Source of the DNA: Bacillota bacterium
Lineage (GTDB): Bacteria > Bacillota > Clostridia > Acetivibrionales > JAEZXR01
NCBI GenBank assembly: GCA_023419605.1
Contig: JAEZXR010000002.1
Coordinates: forward strand, 66,388 to 130,387
DNA length: 64,000 nucleotides
Reading direction: 5' to 3'
Part shown: positions 51,492 through 59,796 of the stretch, in pieces
How the letters are laid out: each line of letters opens with the position of its first letter
Numbering within the stretch: the first letter of the stretch is position 1
The notes under the pieces: generated by a model
The model's input: only the letters and a program-made list of their open reading frames with translations
Database searches by the model: none
Told to the model about the DNA's origin: nothing
Translations under genes and position numbers: made by a program

Positions 51492-51767
51492 TTAGGCATT
51501 CACATTGTCTTTCAAGCCTTTACCAGCCTTGAAAACAGGTGCCTTTGATTCTGGAATAGTGATTTCCTGCTTAGTCTGTGGGTTTCTGCCCTTTCTAGCC
51601 GCTCTTTTTCTAACTTCGAAAGTACCAAAACCAACTAATACAACTTTGTCTCCCTCTTTGAGTGCTTCTTCTACGGATCCGATAAATGCATTCAATGCAG
51701 CTTCACTATTCTTCTTATTCAAACCGGATTTAGCTGCTATAGCGTTAATAAGTTCTGTTTTATTCAT
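51492..51767 (-). CDS. hup: HU-family DNA-binding protein
   Basis: A 91-residue histone-like protein that compacts and bends DNA as a dimer. Signatures: MNKTELINAIAAKSGLNKK, VLVGFGTFEVRKRAARKGRN (the DNA-binding arm), PQTKQEITIPESKAPVFKAG. The minus-strand site TATAGGAGG precedes ATG 51767. It is a single-gene unit. Confidence 0.97.
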   Translation of the reverse strand: MNKTELINAIAAKSGLNKKNSEAALNAFIGSVEEALKEGDKVVLVGFGTFEVRKRAARKGRNPQTKQEITIPESKAPVFKAGKGLKDNVNA

Positions 51768-51963
51768 TTAAAAAAACCTCCTATATTTGGAATTCGACAT
51801 TATTTTATAATGAAAGTGGCTTGAAGTCAAGCTTTTCCAAATAAATTAGTAATGTAGAACTATATTTTTTATGCCTTTTGACTATGATTGGACGATATTT
51901 AATTCAAAAGTCTCACAACATGATACGACTATAGTTACTATGAGTCGACATAATTGTATAATT

Positions 51964-52356
51964 TTATATTTCATTTTGCGGCACAACAACGATTTCGACA
52001 TTCTGCAATTGCGTTTTCAAGTCATTAAAAAATCGGTTCTCTTTATGGTCATTGGGAGACTCACCCATCACGATATGGCTTATTCTTTGGTCTTTAGCAT
52101 ATCCTACGATGGTATCTACGATTTCGTCGGACTTCAAGACGGAAAGGCTGGCACCTACTGATTTTGAAATCCCAAAAAGGTATTCAAGCGCTTCCCCCTC
52201 CTTGGCATTATCGAGAAAGTTCCATTCGTTTTTTGCAACATGGATGACGAAAAGTTCGGCTCTTGGGTCGATTTTTAAAGCCGCAGCCTTTCTGATCAAT
52301 CTCTCACAGGTTTTTTGTTGTGTAACACAAACCAGAATATTCTGTGGCAGGCTCAA
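51964..52356 (-). CDS. universal stress protein family protein
   Basis: A 130-residue UspA-fold protein with the start NILVCVTQQKTCERLIRKAA, the beta-strand FVIHVAKNEW, and ISHIVMGESPND near the end, close to the Usp-type module of KdpD sensors (LVCVTQQKTCERLIR). Whether it binds ATP is unclear because the G-2X-G-9X-G(S/T) motif is not intact. Its start ATG 52356 is preceded on the minus strand by AAAGGAGTTTTTTG. Function unknown; perhaps a signalling accessory. Confidence 0.82.
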   Translation of the reverse strand: MSLPQNILVCVTQQKTCERLIRKAAALKIDPRAELFVIHVAKNEWNFLDNAKEGEALEYLFGISKSVGASLSVLKSDEIVDTIVGYAKDQRISHIVMGESPNDHKENRFFNDLKTQLQNVEIVVVPQNEI

Positions 52357-52567
52357 ACAAAAAACTCCTTTCTTTGTATAAACTATTATTCCTCACACAT
52401 TATTATACTATAGTGAGGGTAAAAAAGTCTCTGAATCCGGGCAAACTTAATAGAATGTTTACAGTTTGACCACAGGTACGTTGATTTTTAAACAGGGTTG
52501 GGATAAAATTTAAGAGGTAGCTAAAAATTTAAGGATGAAGTGCAAAACATCTGCAAGGAGGTAGCGC

Positions 52568-53410
52568 ATGAGAACAATTGAGGCCGATGCAGTCATCGGT
52601 GCTGTTGAGGAACTGTGTATAAAGGCAAACTATTATTTGAATGACGATATGCTGGAAGCTTTCAAAAAGGGCTTGGAGTCGGAGGAGTCACCGGTGGGCA
52701 GGGATGTCCTTCAAAAGATTATTGAGAACTCCGAGATTGCCCGGTGTGAAAATATGGCGATTTGCCAGGATACCGGAATGGCCGTATTTTTTGTTGACAT
52801 CGGCCAGGATTTACATATCACAGGAGGAAACCTGACGGAAGCCATCAACGAAGGAGTTCGGAGAGGCTATGAGAAAGGCTTTCTGCGTAAATCCGTCGTC
52901 AGAGACCCCATTGAAAGAGTAAATACGGGAGATAATACTCCGGCAGTGATCCATTATAATCTTGTACCGGGGGAGAAGCTGAAAATTGTATTTGCTCCCA
53001 AAGGATTCGGAAGTGAGAATATGAGTGCCTTAAGAATGCTAAAGCCCTCCGATGGCATCGAAGGGGTCAAGAAGTTCATACTGGAGACAGTGTCCAATGC
53101 AGGGCCGAATCCCTGTCCGCCCATCGTCGTGGGGGTAGGAATCGGGGGAACCATGGAAAAGGCAGCTCTTTTAGCAAAGAGCGCGCTTTTGCGGCCCGTC
53201 AATGAAAGAAATTCCGTTGAATATGTAAAAAAGCTGGAGGAAGAAATGCTGGAAAAGGTAAACAAGCTGGGAATCGGGCCGGCAGGTCTGGGCGGACGTA
53301 CCACAGCCCTGGCCGTGAATGTAGAAGTGTTTCCGACCCACATCGCGGGGTTGCCGGTGGCGGTGAATATCAACTGCCATGCGACAAGACATGCAGAAGC
53401 GGAATTATAG
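52568..53410 (+). CDS. fumA: class I fumarate hydratase, alpha subunit
   Basis: A 280-residue subunit of the iron-sulfur fumarase that interconverts fumarate and malate. The three cysteines that bind the labile [4Fe-4S] cluster are visible in AICQDTGMAVFF, GPNPCPPIVVG and NINCHATRHAEAEL. Other family features are ENSEIARCENM and the PAGLGGRTTALAVNVE stretch. Two-subunit fumarases are typical of anaerobes. The site GCAAGGAGGTAGCGC precedes ATG 52568. The beta-subunit gene follows after 44 bp. Tartrate dehydratase, a close relative, cannot be excluded on sequence alone. Confidence 0.93.
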   Translation: MRTIEADAVIGAVEELCIKANYYLNDDMLEAFKKGLESEESPVGRDVLQKIIENSEIARCENMAICQDTGMAVFFVDIGQDLHITGGNLTEAINEGVRRGYEKGFLRKSVVRDPIERVNTGDNTPAVIHYNLVPGEKLKIVFAPKGFGSENMSALRMLKPSDGIEGVKKFILETVSNAGPNPCPPIVVGVGIGGTMEKAALLAKSALLRPVNERNSVEYVKKLEEEMLEKVNKLGIGPAGLGGRTTALAVNVEVFPTHIAGLPVAVNINCHATRHAEAEL

Positions 53411-53454
53411 ACGGATACAGGCGTCATTCATCGTTGAGAATGGAGGATTCGATC

Positions 53455-54009
53455 ATGACAATATACATAAATGCTCCGTTGACGGAGGAGACCATAAACA
53501 GCTTAAAGGCGGGAGATACTGTTTCCATCAGTGGGACGATTTATACGGCCAGGGATGCGGCGCATAAAAGAATGATAGCCCTGCTGGAGGAAGGAAAAGA
53601 GCTTCCTTTTGACATCCAGGGCCAGGTCATCTATTATGTGGGCCCATGTCCTGCAAAGCCGGGGCAGGTCATCGGGTCGGCAGGGCCTACCACCAGCAGC
53701 CGAATGGATGCCTATGCACCGAAGCTCATTGAGCTGGGACTCAAAGGGATGATTGGAAAAGGACTGAGAAGCAAGGAGGTCGTTCAGGCAATGACCCAAA
53801 AGGGTGCGGTGTATTTTGGCGCTATCGGAGGTGCCGGAGCGCTGATTGCCAGAAGCATCATCAAGGAGGAAGTCATTGCTTTTCCCGAGTTGGGGCCTGA
53901 AGCCGTAAGGAAGTTGGAAGTAAAAGACTTCCCTGCTGTTGTAATCATTGACAGCCAGGGAAATAACCTGTATGAATCAGGACGGGAAGCTTATAAAATC
54001 GCGGATTAA
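53455..54009 (+). CDS. fumB: class I fumarate hydratase, beta subunit
   Basis: The 184-residue C-terminal (beta) subunit. Hallmarks: LKAGDTVSISGTIYTARDAAHKR, IYYVGPCPAKPGQVIGSAGPTTSSRMD (shown as ends GPCPAKPGQ and GPTTSSRMD), GKGLRSKEV and YFGAIGGAGALIA. It forms the active site with the alpha subunit at 52568. I chose ATG 53455 (TGGAGGA before it) over the ORF's earlier ATG. The palindromic repeat at 54011 follows at once and could end the message. Confidence 0.93.
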   Translation: MTIYINAPLTEETINSLKAGDTVSISGTIYTARDAAHKRMIALLEEGKELPFDIQGQVIYYVGPCPAKPGQVIGSAGPTTSSRMDAYAPKLIELGLKGMIGKGLRSKEVVQAMTQKGAVYFGAIGGAGALIARSIIKEEVIAFPELGPEAVRKLEVKDFPAVVIIDSQGNNLYESGREAYKIAD

Positions 54010-54010
54010 T

Positions 54011-54067
54011 ACTGTTGTGTTAATTACCTAAGATTTCAGTAATTTGTTTACAAATTAACGCAGTAGT
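54011..54067. repeat. palindromic MITE-like repeat, copy 2
   Basis: A 57-bp near-perfect palindrome: ACTGTTGTGTTAATT at one end, AATTAACGCAGTAGT at the other, with ATTACC...GGTAAT-like pairing inside (ATTACCTAAGATTTCAGTAAT). It matches the first 47 bp of the element at 12518-12638. It starts right after the fumB stop. Confidence 0.65.
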
Positions 54068-54222
54068 ATTAGCGTGGGCGAAAATGTACCGTAGTTGTTA
54101 CTTCTGACCAAAATGTGGGTATCTTTTTATCAGTAAATGGTGTATAATGAAGTGGACTCTTAGGATGGTGTAATCTGTAAATTATGCGGTCCTGTCTACT
54201 TTTACTACAAGGAGGGGAATTT

Positions 54223-54426
54223 ATGTCAAAGGTTACAACTGACATGATCATAGCGGATGTTTTAAGATTGGATAGAGGTACGGCACCGATTTTCCTTAGC
54301 AATGGAATGCACTGTCTCGGTTGTCCGTCTTCTTCCGGCGAAAGCATTGAAGATGCATGTGCCATTCACGGCATCGATGCCGACAAGCTCGTAAAAGAGT
54401 TGAATGAGTACCTGGAAAGCAAGTAA
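54223..54426 (+). CDS. DUF1858 domain protein
   Basis: A 67-residue protein made only of a DUF1858 domain: VTTDMIIADVLRLDRGTAPI, then FLSNGMHCLGCPSSSGESIEDAC. The conserved CLGC with a third Cys (DAC) suggests metal or persulfide/iron-sulfur chemistry. It is found stand-alone or next to hybrid-cluster-type proteins in anaerobes; function is not settled. ATG 54223 follows AAGGAGGGGAATTT. A strong terminator follows. Confidence 0.88.
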   Translation: MSKVTTDMIIADVLRLDRGTAPIFLSNGMHCLGCPSSSGESIEDACAIHGIDADKLVKELNEYLESK

Positions 54427-54466
54427 GGGGCAGCGAAAATATAACAGAAGCAATACAAATCGGAAT

Positions 54467-54498
54467 AAAAAATATGGCCTGCGGAGCCATATTTTTTT
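54467..54498 (+). terminator. intrinsic terminator
   Basis: AAAAAATATGGC (54467-54478) pairs with GCCATATTTTTT (54486-54497). Confidence 0.92.
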
Positions 54499-54640
54499 GT
54501 GCGAAGAAAGTCCGAACATTATTTCCGGAATATTTAAAAATATTCGGAAAATCATTGAAATTTTCCAAAATTTCTGTTATTATTATATTTGTCTTCTTAG
54601 CTTTGCATAATAAATATTTGCATTGTACTACTCAAGGCAA

Positions 54641-54715
54641 GATGGAACTTAGTTGATTCGACGCCCGCATAGCCCCAAAAGCTTTGGCTATGCAAGCACC
54701 AAATCGACAGTTGCC
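54641..54715 (+). promoter_or_regulatory. conserved 75-nt leader RNA motif, copy B, before purA
   Basis: GATGGAACTTAGTTGATTC at the start, CCAAAAGC in the middle, CCAAATCGACAGTTGCC at the end: same order and exactly the same 75 nt as copy A (37374-37448). Here an inner hairpin GCATAGCC/GGCTATGC is perfect. Weak promoter TTGCAT (54603-54608), 17 bp, TACTAC lies just before it. A further hairpin (TTTATTTGCTGCAG / CTGCGGCAAAATAA, 54755-54786) precedes the purA ribosome site. Candidate cis-regulator of purA. Confidence 0.55.
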
Positions 54716-54807
54716 GGTCTTATTGTATAGGGTATGGCAGTGCATACCAACAAGTTTATTTGCTGCAGGATTCTGCGGCAAAATAAAGGAAGAGGGGGAA
54801 TGGTAGG

Positions 54808-56082
54808 ATGGCTACCAGGGTTGTAATAGGTACACAATGGGGTGACGAAGGAAAAGGCAAATACATCGATATGCTTGCTGCCGATTCTGATTTGGTCGTT
54901 AGATTTTCAGGCGGTAACAATGCAGGACACACTATTGTTGCAGACGGAGTGAAATATGCTCTTCACCTTATACCTTCCGGTATACTTCATAAAGGAAAAA
55001 CATGTATTATCGGCAACGGCGTAGTAATTGATCCGGCAGTTTTACTAAAGGAAATACAGGGATTGAACGAGAAGGGCATTGATACCGACAAGCTTCTAAT
55101 CAGCGACAGAGCTCATGTTATCATGCCGTATCATAAAGAATTGGATGAACTGCAGGAAAAATCCAGGGGAAGCGCTTCGCTGGGAACTACCAAAAGAGGG
55201 ATCGGTCCTGCCTACATGGATAAAACAGAGCGCTGCGGCATCCGTATATGCGATCTCATTGATGAAGAAATTTTTGCTGAAAAAGTCAGAGCAAACGTTC
55301 AGATAAAGAATTTAATGATTGAAAAGGTTTATGGTGGAAAAGGGCTGGATGCGGAGGCAATTATTGCAGAGTATTCAGAATATGCGAAAAAGATTAAAAA
55401 GTATGTTACCGATGCCAATGACGTAATATTCAACGCCATGGATGAAGGAAAAAATGTACTGTTCGAAGGGGCCCAGGCTACCTTCCTTGATCTGGATTTC
55501 GGAACCTATCCCTATGTTACATCCTCAAACCCCGTTGCCGGAGGCGTATGCACCGGAGCAGGCGTCGGACCTGTATTCATAAACGAGGTGTACGGTGTAT
55601 TAAAGGCCTACACTTCCAGAGTGGGAGCAGGACCTTTCCCGACGGAGCAGGACAATGAAATCGGAAATACCATCCGGGAATTGGGCTGGGAATACGGTAC
55701 TACTACGGGAAGGCCCAGACGCTGCGGCTGGCTGGATGCTGTCATGATCAAGTATGCAGCAAGGGTTAACGGCCTTACAGCGCTGGCTATCAACCATGTA
55801 GATACCATCGGCAAGCTGGAAAAGATCAAATTGTGTGTAGCCTATAGGAAAGACGGAAAGGAAATTACTCATTTCCCTGCGAGCCTCAAGGAACTTGCGA
55901 AATGCGAGCCCATCTACGAGGAATTCGACGGCTGGAAGGAAGATATTTCCGGCGTGAGAAAATTTGAAGATCTTCCCGAGAATACGAAAAAGTATATTCA
56001 GAGAATCGAGTCGCTTGTAGGAGTGAAGGTTAAACTTCTTGGAGTAGGGAAGGACAGAGAGCAAACCATCCGGGTTGAATAA
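54808..56082 (+). CDS. purA: adenylosuccinate synthetase
   Basis: A 424-residue GTP-dependent enzyme converting IMP plus aspartate to adenylosuccinate, the first step to AMP. The start VVIGTQWGDEGKGKYID, FSGGNNAGHT, TTKRGIGPAYMDK, GAQATFLDLDFGTYPYVTSS, PTGRPRRCGWLD-type segment (TTTGRPRRCGWLDA) and GVGKDREQTI are all standard. The site GAGGGGGAATGGTAGG precedes ATG 54808. It is preceded by the conserved leader motif and a hairpin, so post-transcriptional control is likely but unproven. Confidence 0.97.
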   Translation: MATRVVIGTQWGDEGKGKYIDMLAADSDLVVRFSGGNNAGHTIVADGVKYALHLIPSGILHKGKTCIIGNGVVIDPAVLLKEIQGLNEKGIDTDKLLISDRAHVIMPYHKELDELQEKSRGSASLGTTKRGIGPAYMDKTERCGIRICDLIDEEIFAEKVRANVQIKNLMIEKVYGGKGLDAEAIIAEYSEYAKKIKKYVTDANDVIFNAMDEGKNVLFEGAQATFLDLDFGTYPYVTSSNPVAGGVCTGAGVGPVFINEVYGVLKAYTSRVGAGPFPTEQDNEIGNTIRELGWEYGTTTGRPRRCGWLDAVMIKYAARVNGLTALAINHVDTIGKLEKIKLCVAYRKDGKEITHFPASLKELAKCEPIYEEFDGWKEDISGVRKFEDLPENTKKYIQRIESLVGVKVKLLGVGKDREQTIRVE

Positions 56083-56109
56083 TTTTTATAAAAAATATTA
56101 AAAATATTG

Positions 56110-56138
56110 TTGACAAAATAAGTTTTATGCTGTAACAT
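56110..56138 (+). promoter_or_regulatory. promoter of the tRNA-Lys gene
   Basis: TTGACA (56110-56115), 17 bp, TAACAT (56133-56138), about 38 bp before the tRNA. Confidence 0.85.
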
Positions 56139-56175
56139 ATATTCTTGCGTGGCTCGAAAAACGAGCCGACGCTAT

Positions 56176-56251
56176 GGGCCATTAGCTCAGTTGGCAGAGC
56201 ACTTGACTTTTAATCAAGGTGTCCCGCGTTCGAGTCGCGGATGGCTCACCA
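56176..56251 (+). tRNA. tRNA-Lys (TTT), CCA encoded
   Basis: A complete cloverleaf: acceptor GGGCCAT with ATGGCTC (one G-U), D-arm GCTC...GAGC, anticodon stem CTTGA/TCAAG with loop CTTTTAA (anticodon TTT), T-arm CCGCG-TTCGAGT-CGCGG, and CCA at 56249-56251. A promoter and a terminator flank it. Confidence 0.98.
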
Positions 56252-56300
56252 AAACAAAAACGTGCATTTCAGTGAATTTGAAATGCACGTTTTTTGTTTT
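56252..56300 (+). terminator. terminator of the tRNA-Lys gene
   Basis: AAAACAAAAACGTGCATTTC and the inverse GAAATGCACGTTTTTTGTTTT (to 56300) form a strong stem with T run. Confidence 0.9.
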
Positions 56301-56532
56301 CGTCGGAATTCCGGCAATCAGGTCTTTTAGCGTTTCCGTACTCATGGTATCCGTCTTTGAGGGACTCCTTTGATTTTCAGTGTAATTATGGTAGTATAAA
56401 CTGGAACTCTCCCTGTTTTTTTATACGCAAACGCTGTTTTATATTGAAATTTTCTTTGCATTTTTTTTACACCAACTGCAAAGCGGAAGATATTTTTTTC
56501 TGTTAACCTTGTAATGAAAGGAAGGATAAATA

Positions 56533-57393
56533 GTGGATTGGCTTGAAAGAATGAATGCGGCAATCAATTACATTGAAGATAACCTAACAGGTGATATCGA
56601 TTATAAGCAAGCTGCGAAAGCCGCTTGTTGTCCAAATTACCATTTTCAACGTATGTTTGCATTCATTACGGGGGTACCGCTTTCCGAGTATATTCGAAGA
56701 AGACGCTTAACACTGGCTGCTTTTGAGCTGCAGCAAAGCAGCAAAAGTGTTATTGAGATTGCACAGGAATATGGGTATGAATCGCATTCTTCATTTACTC
56801 GTGCGTTTAATGAGATGCATGGTATAGCACCGATAGCTGCACGTAAATCCGGTGCGAAACTAAAAGCTTATCCACGCATGTCTTTTCATATATCGATTAT
56901 GGGAGGGACAGAAATGGATTACAGAATCGAAAAAATCGGTGCGTTTTCAGCAGTAGGGTACAAATACCGTGTAGGGACTGAAAAAGCATTCAGCTCAGTA
57001 CCTATGATTTGGCAAGAGGTTCGTCAAAACGGCATTGCCGAAAAATTACTTCATCTGCTGGGGAGGAATTGGGAAAAGTCGCCGGGCGGTATACTTGGTA
57101 TTTTGTCGGACGGGGATTGGGGGAAGAATGATGATTTTTCCTACTACCTGGCTGTTCCTTATGAAAAGGAAACGCCTGTAGGTATGGAGAAACTGAACTT
57201 CCCGGAAAGCCAATGGGTCGTATTTGAAGCTCCGGATCTTACGGATATCCAAAAAGCCTGGAAGCGTTTATATACCGATTGGGTTCCTACGTCAGGTTAT
57301 TTCCTTGCCGATTTACCAGCCGTTGAGTGCTATTATCCTCCGGGGCACAATCCCCAGAATGAGCTCTGGATACCGATTGTTAAGAAAAACTAA
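56533..57393 (+). CDS. AraC-family regulator with GyrI-like C-terminal domain
   Basis: A 286-residue protein. Residues about 1-105 are an AraC-type double helix-turn-helix (YKQAAKAACCPNYHFQRMFA; VIEIAQEYGYESHSSFTRAF). Residues about 130-286 are a GyrI/SOUL-like effector-binding domain (YRIEKIGAFSAVGYKYRVG, VFEAPDL, ECYYPPG, ELWIPI). Rob/BmrR-like members sense small hydrophobic drugs or metabolites. It starts at GTG 56533 after GGAAGGA. It is followed by a GyrI-like gene, and both lie between the tRNA-Lys and its decayed 3' copy. Confidence 0.88.
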   Translation: MDWLERMNAAINYIEDNLTGDIDYKQAAKAACCPNYHFQRMFAFITGVPLSEYIRRRRLTLAAFELQQSSKSVIEIAQEYGYESHSSFTRAFNEMHGIAPIAARKSGAKLKAYPRMSFHISIMGGTEMDYRIEKIGAFSAVGYKYRVGTEKAFSSVPMIWQEVRQNGIAEKLLHLLGRNWEKSPGGILGILSDGDWGKNDDFSYYLAVPYEKETPVGMEKLNFPESQWVVFEAPDLTDIQKAWKRLYTDWVPTSGYFLADLPAVECYYPPGHNPQNELWIPIVKKN

Positions 57394-57426
57394 TTACATG
57401 GATGACGTTATGGAAGGAAGGATAAA

Positions 57427-57978
57427 ATGGCAACATTAAAAAAAATAGAATTTGTAGATTTTGGTCCGTACAAGATCATTGGGAAAGAAATTAGAACAAA
57501 GCACGAAAGCTTTAACCCTATTTTTCAATCAAAGTATCAAACCATCCCTTCATTATGGCAACAATGCTTTTCTGACGGCACCTTCGATACGCTTGTAAAG
57601 ATGAGAGAATATTGCCCGGCCGAAACCCCGGATGCTTATGAGGGGTATATGAGGGATTTCTGTAATGAAGATGGAACATTTACTTACCTTGCGGGTTTTT
57701 TTATGAAAGCAAATACGCCTGTTCCTGACGGATATGCCTTTTACGAGGTGCCGGCTTGTACCATTGCAAAGGCGTGGATTGAGGGGGAAGAAGCTGATAT
57801 TTACCCCAATGCACAGCCGCTAACCGTTGAAGCCATTAATAAAAACGGATATGTTGTTGACTGGCCAAATTATTTTTCATGCGAAGTGTATACGGATGCG
57901 CGATTTGGAATACCTAAAAATAATGGAGAAAAAATCTTGATCCTTGATTTTTATATTCCATGTAAGAAGAATGCATAA
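57427..57978 (+). CDS. GyrI-like effector-binding-domain protein
   Basis: A 183-residue stand-alone GyrI/SOUL-like domain: KKIEFVDFGPYKIIGKEIRT, then FFMKANTPVPDGYAFYEVPA and CEVYTDARFG...ILDFYIPCKK. Such proteins bind small molecules or act as gyrase-modulating or drug-resistance factors. It is 33 bp after the AraC-GyrI gene, so the pair is co-transcribed and the upstream regulator likely controls both. The site GGAAGGATAAA precedes ATG 57427. Confidence 0.82.
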   Translation: MATLKKIEFVDFGPYKIIGKEIRTKHESFNPIFQSKYQTIPSLWQQCFSDGTFDTLVKMREYCPAETPDAYEGYMRDFCNEDGTFTYLAGFFMKANTPVPDGYAFYEVPACTIAKAWIEGEEADIYPNAQPLTVEAINKNGYVVDWPNYFSCEVYTDARFGIPKNNGEKILILDFYIPCKKNA

Positions 57979-57990
57979 GTGGTTTTGTAA

Positions 57991-58023
57991 TTTTAATCAA
58001 GGTGCTCCGTATTTGAGTCGCGG
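57991..58023 (+). pseudogene. decayed 3' half of tRNA-Lys
   Basis: TTTTAATCAAGGTG...TTGAGTCGCGG at 57991-58023 matches 56208-56240 of the intact tRNA-Lys at 28 of 33 positions, and all five changes are transitions. It lacks the 5' half and the acceptor end. As a direct repeat it may mark the right end of an integrated islet. Confidence 0.75.
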
Positions 58024-58060
58024 CTTTCAATTCACTGGCAGCTGTTCAAAGATTAATAAA

Positions 58061-58092
58061 TTTAAAGGCGCCATGCCCATGGCGCCTTTAAA
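58061..58092. terminator. bidirectional terminator
   Basis: TTTAAAGGCGCCAT (58061-58074) pairs perfectly with ATGGCGCCTTTAAA (58079-58092). It ends the suf operon on minus and the GyrI-like gene on plus. Confidence 0.85.
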
Positions 58093-58145
58093 TAATATAA
58101 CAGGTATTCAGTGTGCCGCACGTATTTTGCCGGTTGATGGTACAA

Positions 58146-58580
58146 TTAGGGATTCAGCTTATTCAATGCTTCTTCCAGCGTGTGCCAGGCAAGGACCGCA
58201 CATTTGACCCTTGCAGGCATATTGGAAATATTCTGAAAGGCCATTGCATCCTCCAAGGCTTCCAGTTCTTCTGCATCGGTTACGGTCTTTTGAATCATGC
58301 CGATGAAAGTTTTGATCAGATGTCTTACCTCTTCTGTCGTTTTGCCTTCCGTCAAGTCGGCCATGATGGCCGCGGATGCTTCCGATATCGCACAACCGCT
58401 TCCGGAAAGGGCGACTTTTTTTAGTACGCCATCGTTTACGTTCAGTTCCAAACGGATATCGTCTCCGCAGCTGGGATTGACACCCCGCATCGTAACGTCC
58501 GGGTTCTCCAGCGGATGCCGGTGTTTTTGGGAGCGGCTGTACTGTGTGATGATTTCTGTATACAGTTCATTAAGCTCCAT
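58146..58580 (-). CDS. sufU: SufU, zinc-dependent sulfurtransferase of the SUF system
   Basis: The 144-residue partner of SufS that accepts persulfide sulfur and delivers it to SufBCD. Zinc ligands are visible: PSCGDD (Cys and Asp), GSGCAIS (Cys) and ARVKCAVLAWHT (Cys). This IscU-like SufU, rather than SufE/SufA, is the Gram-positive form. I start at ATG 58580, behind AGGAGGTGG. It overlaps the end of sufS by 11 bp and is last in the operon. Confidence 0.93.
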   Translation of the reverse strand: MELNELYTEIITQYSRSQKHRHPLENPDVTMRGVNPSCGDDIRLELNVNDGVLKKVALSGSGCAISEASAAIMADLTEGKTTEEVRHLIKTFIGMIQKTVTDAEELEALEDAMAFQNISNMPARVKCAVLAWHTLEEALNKLNP

Positions 58581-59796
58581 AGCCAAGCCACCTCCTGACG
58601 CCTCTTAAGCTGTCCGCCAGCCGGTCAATGTCCTCCTTAGTGTTGTACAAATACACGCTTGCACGGCAAGTAGCCTGCACACCCAAGTACGCGTGAAACG
58701 GCTGTGCGCAATGATGCCCGGAGCGGATCGCAATATTTTCCGCGTTCAATATTGTCGCAATGTCGTGGGGATGAGCTCCCTCCATTACAAAGGAAACCGC
58801 GCCGGTCCGCCTTTCCGGCTTTTCAGAGCCTACGATTTTCAGATAAGGGATACTGCTCAGCTTATCCAGCATGTAGGCCGTAAGGCCGCGTTCCATCTCC
58901 TGTATTTTTGACATGCCTACATTCTCTAAATAATCGATGGCAGCGGAAAGTCCTGCCGCGGCACCCACGTTTTGTGTGCCACCCTCAAATTTCTGCGGCA
59001 GGGGAGCGAAGGTCGATGCCTGTTCTTCGACATACTCGATCATGTCGCCGCCGTACAAAAAGGGAGGCATGTCTTGTAAAAGCATTTCTTTGCCGTAAAG
59101 GACACCGATGCCCATGGGTCCCAGCATTTTGTGCGCTGAAAACACAAAGAAATCGGCATCCAGACCGGAAACGTCAATGGCCATGTGCGGTACGCCCTGC
59201 GTACCGTCCACGACAACAACCGCACCAACCTGATGAGCTCTTTCAATGATCAGCTCTACGGGGTTGATGTTCCCGGTGACGTTGGAAGCGTAAGCAATAG
59301 CCACAACTTTGGTTCGGTCCGTTATTTTACGGTTTATTTCATCGGGAGTGATGAAGCCCGATTCGTCCGTATAAAGGTAGGTGAGGCTGGTATGCTTTGC
59401 CTGTGCCACGACCTGCCAGGGAACCAGATTGCTGTGATGCTCGGAAATGGCCAGCACAATGTCGTCCCCCTCTTTCAAAAAGCTCATTCCATAGCTGTGG
59501 GCGATGAGATTGAGCGCCTCGGTGGCGCTTTTAGTGAAGATAACTTCCTTTGCCTTTCCGGCGCCGATAAACTTGCGGACCTTATCTCTGGCAGACTCCA
59601 GCGCCTTTGTAGCCTGTACACTCAGATCATAGGCACCCCGGTGGGGGTTAGCGTTGGAAAGTTTATAGTATTCCGCAACCGCATCCAGCACCGATTGCGG
59701 TTTTTGTGTCGTGGCGGCATTGTCCAGATAGGCAATCTTCCGGCCTTTCCCATCTGTCTGCAGCAATAGCGGAAAATCATGGATATATTCGTTCAA
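58570..59796 (-). CDS. sufS: SufS cysteine desulfurase
   Basis: A 408-residue PLP enzyme that takes sulfur from cysteine for iron-sulfur assembly. The start YLDNAATTQKPQSV, the substrate segment ANPHRGAYDLS, the PLP lysine in VFSAHKMLGPMGIG and the persulfide Cys in RSGHHCAQPFHAYLG are intact, as is the C-terminal ASVYLYNTKEDID. It overlaps the sufD stop (ATGA), so translation is coupled. Confidence 0.96.
   Translation of the reverse strand: MNEYIHDFPLLLQTDGKGRKIAYLDNAATTQKPQSVLDAVAEYYKLSNANPHRGAYDLSVQATKALESARDKVRKFIGAGKAKEVIFTKSATEALNLIAHSYGMSFLKEGDDIVLAISEHHSNLVPWQVVAQAKHTSLTYLYTDESGFITPDEINRKITDRTKVVAIAYASNVTGNINPVELIIERAHQVGAVVVVDGTQGVPHMAIDVSGLDADFFVFSAHKMLGPMGIGVLYGKEMLLQDMPPFLYGGDMIEYVEEQASTFAPLPQKFEGGTQNVGAAAGLSAAIDYLENVGMSKIQEMERGLTAYMLDKLSSIPYLKIVGSEKPERRTGAVSFVMEGAHPHDIATILNAENIAIRSGHHCAQPFHAYLGVQATCRASVYLYNTKEDIDRLADSLRGVRRWLGYGA

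Noticed and set aside
56149..56373. 74-codon plus-strand ORF
   Set aside because: Translation of the tRNA-Lys and its terminator; not protein-coding.
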